This document shows positions 21,434 through 32,927 of a DNA stretch of 64,000 bases, piece by piece. Source of the DNA: Neoarius graeffei (lineage: Eukaryota; Chordata; Actinopteri; Siluriformes; Ariidae); NCBI RefSeq assembly GCF_027579695.1, contig NC_083571.1:89935888-89999887 (forward strand), given 5' to 3'. Position 1 is the stretch's first letter. Every line of letters begins with the position of its first letter. The notes below the pieces were generated by a model that worked only from the letters and a program-made list of their open reading frames with translations, searched no databases and was not told where the DNA came from. The translations under genes were made by a program, and so were the position numbers.

Positions 21434-22523
21434 TTATTAAAGATAAATTGAAAGGTGAATTTAAATTGTATTTGGAAAATAACGATAATGAAGTAGTGAC
21501 TCCACCTATACTCTGGGATGCATTAAAAGCGGTGATTAGGGGTAAAATAATAACCATATCCTCATATGAGAAGAAAATTAGAGAACAAAAACTCAAAAAA
21601 TTAGAAGAGGATTTGAAGAGACTACAGAAAGAACACGCAAAGTCTCTCAAAGATGACAACAAAAGATTATAAAACTAAAAAAAGAAATAGATGAAATAAA
21701 TACTCATGAAATTTTAAAAAAAGCTCCTTTTTACAAAGCAACAGTACTATGAGGTAGGTAGAAAATCGCTGAAACTTCTATCATACAGGTTAAGAAAACA
21801 ACAAGTGTATAGAACTATACATAAAATAAGAAACTCCACAACAAATGAAATAGAAACTAATCCGGAGAAAATCCAGAAGTGCTTCCAAAAATACTATAAA
21901 ACATTATATTCCCAACCACAAACAAGCAGCAACGACCAGATCGATGCCTTTCCGGCCCAGATAAATCTTCCAAAGATCACTGATGAACAAAATGGAAAAT
22001 TAATATCTAAAATAACAAAAGAAGAAATTCAATCAGCAGTCAGGAGAATGAAGGGGGGGTCTCCAGGGACAGATGGTTTTCCCACAGAATGGTACAAAAT
22101 AATGCACGATCAACTAATTCCAACATTATTAAAAATGTTCAACTGGGTTTTGGAAAACAAAAACATCCCGCCCTCATGGAGGGAGGCAATGATTTTGGTC
22201 ATACCTTAGGAAGGGAAAGACAAATTGGAGTGTGGGAATTATCGTCCTGTAAGTCTTCTAAATAATAATTATAAACTATTCACCTCCATATTATCTAAAA
22301 GAATAGAACTGATATTACCAGTTTTAATACATAAGGACCAGACTGGCTTTGTCAGACAAAGACAGACCCAAGACAACATCAGAAAAACACTGCAAGTTAT
22401 GAGACAAGACACACAACAAAGACTGGAGACACTGATACTAAGTTTGGATGCAGAGAAAGCATTTGATTCAGTGAGGTGGTTATTTTTATATAAAGTGCTT
22501 TCAAAATTTGGTTTCCATACAAC
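21434..22523 (+). pseudogene. L1 ORF2 linker and first RT blocks
   Basis: Coding resumes in frame after the provirus. 21448-21672 is a Lys/Glu-rich helical linker. 21805-22209 carries the thumb-proximal blocks with GSPGTDGFPTEWY. After a TAG at 22207-22209, 22225-22523 carries NYRPVSLLNNNYKLF and LSLDAEKAFDSV, the conserved RT block with the first catalytic Asp. It stops where the solo LTR begins. Lesions are a stop and frameshift between 21672 and 21805 and the TAG. Confidence 0.9.
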
Positions 22524-23844
22524 TGTAGGTACATTCCACTAAGAAACTACATTTCCCATCAGCCCACTTCCGCGTTGACCTGCGTCACGCCGGGGCGGGA
22601 TCATCTACAGCATCCTCGCTGAAAGCATAAGACAAAGGGGAAATGCTCTGCCCTTCCTCTTTCCGTCTCTGGACCGGTGGTCTTCAGACACAAAGAGACT
22701 GCTCGTTTTGCGGGCAAACCCGAAAACACCTCTTTCTTGCAAGATCCATCATTCAGCGCGATTTCTTTCTTACCCTTGGCCCAGGTAAACTCCAGAGTCG
22801 CGTGATCTTTAAACTCAACCTGAGTTACAGCCGGTTTATTCGTATTAGAAGTGATGTCACGACTGCCACTCAAATGCAGTTTTTAATTAAAAGTTAAGAA
22901 GCGATTGAATCCTTTTTAACTCAAAAGCGCTGTGCATATTATTCTGATCAGAGACTTCTCCTCACGAACGCTGAAGTTCGGACCAAGAATCCTCTGCTTT
23001 CCACGGGAACCACCCAAGTGCTCCGCTGGACCAGAAAGTTCTCTACGCCTCCATCACAAGCGGCTCACGTGCTCCAACGGCGAGGCCCGAAACTACAACG
23101 GCGAATATTTCTTCATATCTTGCTAAAGGCAGGATTAAGTAAGAATTTGGCATTTGGGCATAATTAAAGATCAGTCTAAGGAATTTAGCTTTATTGAAAT
23201 AGTGTGAATTTAAACCCAGGTTTATCTGTTACACTGTTAAACACGCAGCATGTTGAATTGTTCTATTTTTGTTTTAATCTCAATTGTTTTAATAGACAGG
23301 CTGTGCATGCTTCTCTCTCTCTTATTCTTACTAACATTTTAAATTCATTATTATACATCTTGATCTCATCAAGATTTCAGTGGATTCAGTATGGTTATGA
23401 GCTAGTGGGTTAGCTACAGCTTCCCTTTGTCTGCTTAGCAACACAAAGCTAATCAAGGCCTACCATGTGCTCAGCAGGCCATCAGGCCTGATAAACCACA
23501 CCTCAGCTAGAAATCCACAGGCTATTTTTTGTTCAGGCCACGTGGCCACTCACAAACACACCCTAGTTAGCTACGGCTAATTCCTTTGTCTTTAGCAACT
23601 TATGCTCAGTAGGCCTCACCAGGCCTAACAAACACACTTTAGCTAGGCCATAGGGCCTTTCACAAACACACACTAACAACACAAGACTAATCTAGGCCTC
23701 CACCACGTGTAGTTAGCTACACGAGGCTAAACACATGGTCAAGTCCTTCCCACACACACACACACAAGCACACATTAGCAACAGAGCTAATCCTTTGTTC
23801 TATTTAGATAACATTCCTTTGTTTTGGCTAGCAACAAGCTAGGC

Positions 23845-23848
<4 letters not shown>

Positions 23849-23880
<32 letters not shown>
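23849..23880. repeat. (CA)n microsatellite
   Basis: A run of about sixteen CA units inside the solo LTR, at the place where the provirus LTRs also have CA tracts. Confidence 0.95.
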
Positions 23881-23882
<2 letters not shown>

Positions 23883-24124
23883 ATATCATATTTGTATATA
23901 TTGATTATCCAATTTTATCTTTGTTATAATAAATTCATTTATTATCAAAGCTGTGTGTATTCATCTTGTTGGTGTTCCAATATTTCCAAAGTCCCCAATC
24001 TCTCAAAGAATTCAAAAAGGTGCATATAAGTTATGTAATATGGTGAGTGATCATAATAATTTTGAAATATACCATAATTTAGCTGTTTGGTAATTTGTTA
24101 TTAAGCACCAGGATTAATGGTATG

Positions 24125-24365
24125 ATTCACTTTGAATGATTCACTGATTTGCTTTGAATGATTCACTGATTCGATTCACTAACCGATTCACTAAATGATT
24201 CACTGAATCATTCACTTGAATGATTCACCTGAATGATTCACTTCAAACGATTCAATGAGACTGATTCCATGGTATGATTCAATTCAAATGAGTCAAATTA
24301 AATGATTCAATGGGATTGATTCAATTTAATTATTAACCTTCAAATTTAATGAGACTGATTTAATG
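24125..24365. repeat. GATTCA minisatellite in solo LTR
   Basis: The motif (A)TGATTCA recurs more than a dozen times with 8-20 bp spacing, with variants GATTCACTGA and ATTCAATG. The provirus LTRs have only two or three copies of the related GAGACTGATTTA unit in the same place. Confidence 0.85.
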
Positions 24366-24870
24366 AGATCACTTAATAATTACCAAATGCACCTACACAA
24401 CTATACAGTAAACATCGCATACAACGGCCTCGGATAAACTGGATATTTGCCTACACTGTACTGATTCTCGTGGTCCCAGTCCCGTCTAACTATAACTCCT
24501 TTAAATTTCATCACATATACCGGCCTTTATATACCGGACAATCGCATATAACGTACCAAAATCTCTGGTCCCAGTCGAGTGCATTTCCATTAAAGTAGCC
24601 CCACATACAACGGACACCAATGCAGTTTCCCCCACAAAGAGTTTTTAACACACAATGCACAGTGTGATGTAGCGCAGCATGCTAAGTCTGGTTGCCAATC
24701 AGCAATATCTATCAAAGTGATGTCATGCAGCCTGTTTCCCCGACACCATCCAATCAGCACTCAGATAGTTTTGCCGCGCTTTTGTAGGAAAGTCCCCTTC
24801 CTTTTCCTGCACTGCCTGGTTTAGGAACACGTGTAAAACCATTTTGATTTTGAATGTTGGTTGGAATGGA

Positions 24871-25979
24871 ATGGCATCGAATAAGCGTAAGCAATGGACA
24901 TACAAAGAGAGATACGATATTGTCAAGTTTGCCGAGAGTCATCCAGAATGGAAAAAAGTAGAACTAGCTGCCAAATTTGATATAAAAAAACAAACATTAT
25001 CTGACATTCTGAGAAAGAAAGTTGAGATTGTTTCTATTATTGAAAACCCTGATAAAGTTGCCAAGGATGCAGGCGGCGTCAAGCGTGTTCAGAAAGTCAG
25101 TTACAAAGATGTGGATGTGGCACTTTTAGTGTGGTTCCGCCAAAAGGCAGCCTTGCTGGACATAAGAATTGATACAGAAATGCTTCGGCTGAAGGCTGAG
25201 TATTTTGCTCGCCAGCTTGGACATGAGGATACCACCATATCTGGGGGCTGGATCGATCGTTTCAAGAGAAGATGGGGCATTGGAAAGGTGCTTAAGTGTG
25301 GGGAAGCTGGTTCTGTGGATCAAAATGTTGTTACTGACTGGCAGACAGGGAAGTTAGCCGATATCTTGAAGCGTTACAAAGCAGAAGATATTTATAATAC
25401 CAATGAGACTGGTCTGTTTTATATGATGTTACCAGAGAATGCCCTGGGCTTTATAGGGGAAACAGTTCATGGGGGTAAGCAGAAAAAGACCAGGATTACC
25501 CTATTAGTTGCCGCCAACATGGATGGGTCGGACAAACTTCTGATGTTCATTATCAGTAAGAGTCAGAAGCCACGAGCATTCAAAGGTTGCAGGCAGATAC
25601 CCCTGGAATATACCGCAAACAAAAAGGCCTGGATGACCAGTCGTTTGTTTGAAGAGTGGCTGAAGAAGCTTGATTCTCGTATGGTGCGTGGAAACAGGAC
25701 AATCTGCATGATTGTGGACAACTGTCCAGCTCATCCTGATGTTGACCTACAGAACATCGAGTTGGTTTTTCTGCCGCCGAATACGACAAGCGTTACCCAG
25801 CTCATGGATGGTGGGATCATCAAGAACCTGAAGTTCTACTATCGAAGGATTCTTGCTACAAGGAGGTTGGAGGCAGCAGAAAAGGATGAACAGTTCAAAT
25901 GGGACCTCTTAGATGCATTGTTTGCAATAAAGACCGCATGGGCCAACGTCAAGACTAGTCCGATCATCAATGTCTACAG
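24871..25979 (+). pseudogene. Tigger transposase exon 1
   Basis: An open exon of 370 codons starts MASNKRKQWTYKERYDIV, chosen because CENP-B/pogo proteins begin near such a helix-turn-helix. Residues 5-55 form the first HTH and about 75-145 the CENP-B-type HTH. The DDE core follows: first motif IYNTNETGLFY, second IVDNCPAHP, third QLMDGGIIKN. The first catalytic Asp is Asn here, while the other two are kept. No stop or frameshift occurs in this exon, and it ends CTACAG|GTAAGG, a good donor. The protein would bind the termini and cut them. The Asp-to-Asn change should kill catalysis yet leave DNA binding. Confidence 0.85.
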
Positions 25980-27026
25980 GTAAGGTTAAGAGACAATTTT
26001 TCTAAGACTCAGGCAGAGTGTGATACACCACGTCTCAGATTTGCCTGAATTTTTTTCCGAGATAGGCAAATTGTCCCTAGTAAGGAAAATGAGGCGAATT
26101 GTCCCTAGTAAGGAAAATGACACTTTTGGCAGTCAGTACTGTACTTCTTTTTGTCATTTTTGAAGGTTCTACAGGGGTTTCCATAAAAAAAACCCATTTA
26201 TGAGCATTTGGTTTTCAAACGGAAATATTTCATTGCGCCCTGAGTCAACCTCCATGATATTCATGGGAGCATATCTATGAGGCCTAGGGTTTTGTTTGGT
26301 GGTGTTATTTTCTAAGTTGACACAGGGCGCATGACATAGGGGGCACTGAAAGTCATGACATTTGGCTGCTGACAGGCTTTTTCCATGAGTGATTGTGACA
26401 AATGTACTGAGTGAACCTCATTCTTTTATAGATATAAGGGTGCATACACCTTTCCACTACAAATTTGCATGATAATCAGGGAAGTCCATTTTTTTTGGAA
26501 ACCCCTGTAGAATCCCCCAACATGACGAAGGGGGTGCTGAGTGCTAGAAATGTGATTTTGTTCAACTGGCACCATGCGTCTACCCATAAAAAAGTTTGGG
26601 TGAAATCTAAGTCATAGTGTATCAAGGCTAATGGTTAAGTTATGACTTAGAAAAACCATCTCTTAATGCGCTTAGAAGGTAGTGTAGGTTAGCATCAGTG
26701 GCGGCAATAGCTCTAGCATCTATACAATCTTTCTGAAACCCCTGTCCACCAGGTTTGAATTTTGTAAATGTTAGGAGTGACAATTTCATTTTGTTGGTTT
26801 AATAAAAGTACCATTTTTAATATCTAATGTTTTTTTTTAAAACTTCCGCCCCAGCGTAACAGTCATCCTAAAAAGTATTCAGACGCAAAATGACTAAGCC
26901 ACAAAATACACAGATCATAGTTCGAGCGCACAGATTATTTTAGCATGTTTAGCCTTAAGATAAAAAGGTTTAATCTTCAAACTGTTACAATGAATTATAA
27001 TAATTTTTATTTCCGATTCATTTCAG

Positions 27027-27225
27027 GAAGGTGGGCTTTATCTCTACTTACAAAGATGAACAACCCTGAGAAGTAGAAATGGTCGAACCAACTGATGCCA
27101 CGGACACTGACCAACAAGATCATTGAGAATTCAGAAATGTCTGGGACAGGTTGAGGGAATTTCTTGCAGAAAGGATGCCAGAAAACATGGACGATTACCT
27201 CGACATTAATGCAGATGAAAATGAG
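27027..27225 (+). pseudogene. Tigger transposase exon 2
   Basis: The acceptor TTTCAG at 27021-27026 joins to exon 1 in frame (KVGFISTYKDEQP). A TGA stop follows immediately at about 27067, with a second break near 27123. The rest reads an acidic region (MPENMDDYLDINADENE). The exon probably ends at a GC donor (GAG|GCAAGT) at 27226, because exon 3 continues the frame exactly. Confidence 0.65.
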
Positions 27226-27363
27226 GCAAGTCTGTAAGGCCTAACTGTTTGTTTGAAAGGGTCACTGCATTCTGCTTTCCTTACTAACTTACATGTGCGT
27301 AGTAATATCATAATCTTGCATCGCAGATTTTAATGTTTTATCTTGTCCTCTGTCTCATTCCAG

Positions 27364-27682
27364 GTTTATGAAGTGATGACTGACCAAGAGATTGTGGAGT
27401 CTGTCCAGTCCCTGGCTAGTGCCGATTCTGATGTTGAGATACGTAGCTGGCGATGAAGGGGATGGTCCAGCTGATGAGGGAGCCACTGAACCACCTCCAC
27501 CCCCATCAGTCAACGCGACTTATGATGCTGTAGACATCATTCGGCGTTTCGCTCTCACCATGCTAGAGTCTTCAGACACAGATGACGTCTTCAAACTCAC
27601 ACAGAAAATGGAGATTCTGTTAACCAATGAAGCCCCAAAGTGGCTTAAGCAAAGCTCAATTTTGGACTTTGTGCAGTCATAA
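27364..27682 (+). pseudogene. Tigger transposase exon 3
   Basis: It follows CCAG at 27360-27363 and reads VYEVMTDQEIVESVQSL, then, after a 1-2 base slip near 27440, an acidic Pro-rich segment and a helical C-terminus ending with a stop at 27680-27682. Such acidic C-terminal tails are common in pogo/Tigger proteins. Confidence 0.65.
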
Positions 27683-28438
27683 GTTGTGTTCTAACCCGCC
27701 ACAGAGGGGTTAAGGTGTGCGGGACTGATCCGCTGTACAAACTTTGTGTTTGTAATCCAAGTACTTCAGTACACAGCTGGAAGTTGTTTTTACTGCCGAA
27801 TCATTCCTCACAGTGTTACATAATGAACACTCTATTCAACTTCGCATACATGTAGATTCAGTGTATCTTGCAGTGTTTTGAATTGTGAGAACTCTCTTTT
27901 TCAGTCAGTCAATCATCTTGCAGTCACAGGGCATTTGACTAGTAATTGATTCATTTAGGTCTTTTGATGATGTATGGTCGGAGTCTCAGACATTTGACCA
28001 TAATTGCTTCTTTTTGGTCTTTTGATGATGTAGGGTCGGAGTCTCAGGGCATTTGACCATAATTGCTTCTTTTCTTTATATGGGGTGAGTTAGGGTATTC
28101 TGGATTAACTGTTAAATGTACAGTGCTGGTAGGAAATAATAAAGATACCTAATGAATGGCAAAAGGACTTTAATTTCTTTGAAATAATCAAAATATCACA
28201 TACATGTACATGTGTACGTTACAGTGATTGAACATACATGGTCAAAACAGAACAATGTGCACTCCCTTTAAGGTGACTAGGTGTATAACGAACAGTGGTC
28301 TGCTATATGCGTATAACAGACAAAGTACGGCATACACATATAACAGACAAAGTACGGTATATGCATACAACAGACTTTGCATATAACGGACAAAAATGGC
28401 TGGTCCCAAGTGGTCCGTTATATGCGAGGTTTACTGTA

Positions 28439-28626
28439 ATTGACACAATTGCAGCACTATACAATAAACCAACGTCTAGAATTAAAATCAGTGGAAATTT
28501 AACCAATTAATTCATTCTGGAAAGAGGAACAAGACAAGGGTGTTGTGCATCGCTGCTCCTCTTTGCCTTGTTTATAGAACCCATGAGTCAATTGATTAGG
28601 CAGAGGTCAGATATAAAGGGGGTAAC
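28439..28626 (+). pseudogene. L1 ORF2 RT segment
   Basis: A short stretch between the Tigger and ZBED-hAT inserts reads ALYNKPTSRIKISGN and then, after a stop at about 28507-28509, the ERGTRQGC block (conserved RT motif). Frame continues exactly across the following hAT into 33827. Confidence 0.88.
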
Positions 28627-28744
28627 TTGGGCTGCGCGATATACACTGTATGACGGTAGAAACGATATAAATTTGGCCACAGTAGAGATTTGTGCTCTGA
28701 CATCATACTGTCGATGACGTCATCGCACCTGCCTCTGTGTGAAA

Positions 28745-29257
28745 ATGGCTGCAAGCACAGGAACGGCGGAGAAGGAGGAGCTAGTAAAAAAAAAAGTGCT
28801 ACATCCATGATTTGGACATGGTTCGGGTTTAAAAAGTCAGATGTTGAGCAGAAAAATGTCATCTGCAAAGTGTGTGGAGTAACTGTGACCGCCAACAAAG
28901 GTGACACGAGCAATTTATTTCACCATTTGAAATCAAAACATGTGCTCGAGTATGCAGAGAGCCAGAGGCTGCGCTCGGCTCAAACACCAGCTCAGTCTAC
29001 GAACACAGGAGGAATGAAAAAAAGTTTCCCCCGCGACCCAACAACAGACCTCCATTATGCAAGCCTTTTCCAAGAGTACTCCGTATGACAGAAAGAGCAC
29101 ATGGTGGAATGACATAAGAGCCATCACAACACACTTGTGCAAAGACATGGTCCTTTTCCAAACGGTAGAGCGCAGCGGGTTTAAACACCATTAAAACCCT
29201 TGATCCAAGACACGAGCCTCCAAGCCACAAGTATTTTACTGAGACAGAAATGCCCAA
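28745..29257 (+). pseudogene. ZBED-like transposase, BED finger and linker
   Basis: ATG at 28745 (MAASTGTAEKEE) is followed by an A-run frameshift. Then a BED finger reads WTWFGFKKSD, CKVCGVTV and LFHHLKSKH (C-x2-C ... H-x4-H), the DNA-binding domain. The frame has a stop at about 29086-29088 and a further slip near 29180 before the SINE at 29258. It resembles vertebrate ZBED1/4/6 relatives, which are themselves domesticated hAT proteins. Confidence 0.85.
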
Positions 29258-29626
29258 GGCAGCACGGTGGTGTAGTGGTTAGCGCTGTTGCCTCACAGCA
29301 AGAAGGTCCGGGTTCGAGCCCCATGGCCGGCGAGGGCCTTTCTGTGCGAAGTTTGCATGTTCTCCCCGTGTCCGCGTGGGTTTCCTCCGGGTGCTCCAGT
29401 TTCCCCCACAGTCCAAAGACATGCAGGTTAGGTTAACTGGTGACTCTAAATTGACCGTAGGTGTGAATGTGAGTGTGAATGGTTGTCTGTGTCTATGTGT
29501 CAGCCCTGTGATAACCTGGCGACTTGTCCAGGGTGTACCCCACCTTTCGCCCGTAGTCAGCTGGGATAGGCTCCAGCTTGCCTGCGACCCTGTAGAAGGA
29601 TAAAGCGGCTAAAGATAATGAGAATG
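29258..29626 (+). mobile_element. tRNA-derived SINE in the ZBED gene
   Basis: This is the same family as 8291-8666 (box A TAGTGGTTAGCG, box B GGTTCGAGCCC). It is flanked by a 12-bp duplication AGAAATGCCCAA (29246-29257 and 29627-29638). Excision rejoins the transposase frame. Confidence 0.95.
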
Positions 29627-29638
29627 AGAAATGCCCAA

Positions 29639-30000
29639 ACTGTATAGGCAACTCTGAGAGAAAGTTGAGAAAGACCTCCATGAATTAACATACTACGCGA
29701 CTACTACGGACCTGTGGTCGAGTCGCACAATGGAGCCTTATATCAGCCTCACAATTCATTATATAACAGATGCGTGGAAACTGGCCAGCAGGTGCTTGCA
29801 GACTTTGTATTTCCCTGATGACCATACGGGTGAGGCAATAGCAGAAGGATTAAAGGATGCGCTGGAGGAGTCATGGGGCCTCAGGGAAGAATCCTAAGTC
29901 TATATTACCACTGACAACGGCGCAAATGTGGTGAAGGCAGTGACGCTAAATGACTGGAGAAGACTGCAATGCTTCGGCCACAGGCTGCATCTCGCCATTG
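29639..30000 (+). pseudogene. ZBED-like transposase, core segment 1
   Basis: It reads TYYATTTDLWSSRTMEPY, the first hAT catalytic region, then TTDNGANVVKAV and CFGHRLHLAI, which are characteristic of ZBED/hAT cores. A stop interrupts at about 29897. It ends ATTG|GTAGGT, a splice donor at 30001. The intron 30001-30287 contains a (TG)n tract at about 30056-30090. Confidence 0.85.
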
Positions 30001-30052
30001 GTAGGTTAAAGTGTAACATTATATACTAATAATTTGCATTTCCAATTTTCAA

Positions 30053-30091
<39 letters not shown>

Positions 30092-30287
30092 AGCCTCCTA
30101 GGGTGATTCACAATGTGGACAATGATAAAGATAATTTTAAGTTTCACACCTCCATGGTGTAAAATTATTCAGATTCATTAATTTAATCTGTTATTAGATA
30201 ACTGTATAGTATTTTTATGTTTTGTTGAAGAGATGTCTGGTGCTCTGTAGGTGAAACTAAACGAATAACCTTTATCTTTGTTAACAG

Positions 30288-30760
30288 AGAAAAATGTGAA
30301 AGATCCTCATGTGGAGCGAGCTTTTGACGTGTGTAAAAAGATTGAGTGCTTTTTCATATACATGGAAAAGGAAGAGAGAATTGGCTGCTGCCCAGGCTGA
30401 CCTACACCTGCCTCCTCACAGGCTCATCACCAAAACACCAACAAGGTGGGGGTCACGACAACAAATGATAGAGCGGGTTCTTGAACAGAAGGCCATATCA
30501 CAGGTCCTGAAAACAGATAAAAAGACCAGACATCTGGTACCTACTTGGCAGGACATTGATGTTTGGGAAGCTGTGAACAAGACCCTCAGCCTTCTAATGG
30601 AGTTCACCAATGCACTGTCTGGGGAGGAGTACGTCAGTGTGTCATACCTCAAACCTGTGCTCCATCTACTGAACAATACAGTTCTTCCTCACTCTGATGA
30701 TGACACAGACCTGACAAAACAAATGAAGATGGCCATCCTCCAGTATCTTAATGATAAATA
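30288..30760 (+). pseudogene. ZBED-like transposase, core segment 2
   Basis: The acceptor ACAG at 30284-30287 joins in phase. The exon reads TPTRWGSRQQMIER, DVWEAVNKTLSLL and SYLKPVLHLL, hallmarks of the hAT helical insertion. A slip near 30330 is the only break. It is cut at 30760 by the Tc1-like element and resumes at 32366. Confidence 0.88.
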
Positions 30761-32365
30761 CAACCCCGATTCCAAAAAAGTTGGGACAAAGTACAAATTG
30801 TAAATAAAAATGGAATGCAATAATTTACAAATCTCAAAAACTGATATTGTATTCACAATAGAACATAGACAACATATCAAATGTCGAAAGTGAGACATTT
30901 TGAAATTTCATGCCAAATATTGGCTCATTTGAAATTTTATGACAGCAACACATCTCAAAAAAGTTGGGACAAGGGCAATAAGAGGCTGGAAAAGTTAAAG
31001 GTACCAAAAAGGAACAGCTGGAGGACCAAATTGCAACTCATTAGGTCAATTGGCAATAGGTCATTAACATGAATGGGTATAAAAAGAGCATCTTGGAGTG
31101 GCAGTGGCTCTCAGAAGTAAAGATGGGAAGAGGATCACCAATCCCCCTAATTCTGCGCTGACAAATAGTGGAGCAATATCAGAAAGGAGTTCGACAGTGT
31201 AAAATTGCAAAGAGTTTGAACATATCATCATCTACAGTGCATAATATCATCAAAAGATTCAGAGAATCTGGAAGAATCTCTGTGCGTAAGGGTCAAGGCC
31301 GGAAAACCATACTGGGTGCCTGTGATCTTCGGGCCCTTAGATGGCACTGCATCACATACAGGCATGCTTCTGTATTGGAAATCACAAAATGGGCTCAGGA
31401 ATATTTCCAGAGAACATTATCTGTGAACACAATTCACCGTGCCATCCGCCGTTGCCAGCTAAAACTCTATTGTTCAAAGAAGAAGCCATATCTAAACACG
31501 ATCCAGAAGCGCAGACGTCTTCTCTGGGCCAAGGCTCATTTAAAATGGACTGTGGCAAAGTGGAAAACTGTTCTGTGGTCAGACGAATCAAAATTTGAAG
31601 TTCTTTATGGAAATCAGGGACGCCGTGTCATTTGGACTAAAGAGGAGAAGGACGACCCAAGTTGTTATCAGCGCTCAGTTTAGAAGCCTGCATCTCTGAT
31701 GGTATGGGGTTGCATTAGTGTGTGTGGCATGGGCAGCTTACACATCTGGAAAGACACCATCAATCCTGAAAGGTATATCCAGGTTCTAGAGCAATATATG
31801 CTCCCATCCAGATGACGTCTCTTTCAGGGAAGACCTTGCATTTTCCAACATGACAATGCCAAACAACATACTGCATCAATTACAACATCATGGCTGCGTA
31901 GAAGAAGGGTCCGGGTACTGAACTGGCCAGCCTGCAGTCCAGATCTTTCACCCATAGGAAACATTTGGCGCATCATAAAATGGAAGATAGGACAAAAAAG
32001 ACCTAAGACAGTTGAGCAACTAGAATCCTACATTAGACAAGAATGGGTTAACATTCCTATCCCTAAACTTGAGCAACTTGTCTCCTCAGTCCCCAGACAT
32101 TTACAGACTGTTGTAAAGAGAAAAGGGGATGTCTCACAGTGGTAAACATGGCCTTGTCCCAACTTTTTTGAAATGTGTTGTTGTCATGAAATTTAAAATC
32201 ACCTAATTTTTCTCTTTAAATGATACATTTTCTCACTTTAAACATTTGATATGTCCTCCATGTTCTATTCTGAATAAAATATGGAATTTTGAAACTTCCA
32301 CATCATTGCATTCCGTTTTTATTTACAATTTGTACTTTGTCCCAACTTTTTTGGAATCAGGGTTG
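30761..32365 (+). mobile_element. Tc1/mariner-like element, copy 1
   Basis: Long inverted ends start CAACCCCGATTCCAAAAAAG and end CTTTTTTGGAATCAGGGTTG, flanked by TA (30759-30760 and 32366-32367). The length is 1605 bp and the transposase is on the + strand. Two more copies of the family lie at 53308-54911 and, split, at 55797-62305. Confidence 0.95.
31122..32144 (+). pseudogene. Tc1-like transposase, copy 1
   Basis: The frame starts MGRGSPIPLILR at 31122, then a TGA at 31158-31160. The paired helix-turn-helix (SSTVHNIIKRFRESGRI) and the DDE core follow. Motif 1 LWSDESKFE keeps Asp. Motif 2 FQHDNAKQH keeps Asp but has Gln for the usual Pro. Motif 3 SPDLSPIGNIW has Gly for Glu. Further stops occur at about 31681 and 31814. 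The end DVSQW matches the other copies. It is inactive. Confidence 0.92.
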
Positions 32366-32927
32366 TATTCTGACCCTGCTACCAATGACCTGCTGGACAT
32401 GGCGTCCTTTGCTGATCCATGCTTTAAAGACTCCTACATAGCTGATGACAGAAAGGACTACATCAAGACCAGAGCAGCAGCGGAAATTCAAGCACTGCTT
32501 GAGAAGCAAGCTGAAGCTGTACCTGCCACAGAGTCACCCCCACAAACAAGCACTGCAGCTGCTGGTGGAGCTGTGGAGAGAGAGGCAAAGAAGGTGAAAA
32601 CGAAGTCTAGGCAGTTTTTCCAAAAAAGCATCCACTCAGCCTGGCCCAGCTGCTCTCTCTGATAGAGATGCCATTGAAGTGGAGATAAAAAGCTACCTGT
32701 AGTCAGTGGAAGTTGACAGAGAAGCTAACCCACTAGAGTGGTGGAAGCTGCACCAGGCTAATTTCCCAAGGGTGGCAAACCTCGCAAAGAAATATCTTTG
32801 CATTCCTGCCACCAGTGCCCCTTCAGAGAAGGCATTTAGCACTGGTGGCAATATTGTCACATGCTACCGGTCTGCATTAAAGCCAGAGACTGTGGACAAG
32901 CTTGTGTTTCTGGCTAACAACCTATAA
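32366..32927 (+). pseudogene. ZBED-like transposase, C-terminal dimerisation region
   Basis: It resumes SDPATNDLLDMASFADPCFK in frame after the Tc1. A low-complexity Ala/Thr/Lys linker and a frame slip near 32630 follow, then NPLEWWKLHQANFPRVANLAKKYL and PSEKAFSTGG. The last block is the hAT C-terminal dimerisation domain. A stop at 32925-32927 ends it. Bases 32928-33818 are non-coding 3' DNA with a partly duplicated segment (32985-33200 resembles 33255-33440). Confidence 0.9.

Larger units (their letters stand above)
22524..24397 (+). mobile_element. Solo LTR related to the provirus LTR
   Basis: It begins TGTAGGTACATTCC, ends GCACCTACA, and is flanked by CAAC (22520-22523 and 24398-24401). 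It aligns with the provirus LTRs at the start (AACTACA..TCCCATCA...ACTTCCGCG.TGACCT), around the poly(A) signal (GTTATAATAAATTCA near 23927) and at the end, but is longer and clearly a different family. No internal genes are present, so recombination between two LTRs is the likely origin. It lies in the same L1 as the provirus. Confidence 0.9.
24406..28436 (+). mobile_element. Tigger/pogo-type DNA transposon
   Basis: The inverted termini are CAGTAAACATCGCATA... and ...TATGCGAGGTTTACTG, with TA duplications at 24404-24405 and 28437-28438. The length of 4.0 kb suits a full element with a spliced transposase gene on the + strand. Excision joins L1 sequence in frame. Subterminal repeats of GACAAAGTACGG / TATATGCGTATAACAG lie near 28300-28420. 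Confidence 0.93.

Noticed and set aside
28295..28510. Repeated peptide near the Tigger right end
   Set aside because: It is the translation of the subterminal ATAACAGACAAAGTACGG repeats, plus the start of the L1 segment.
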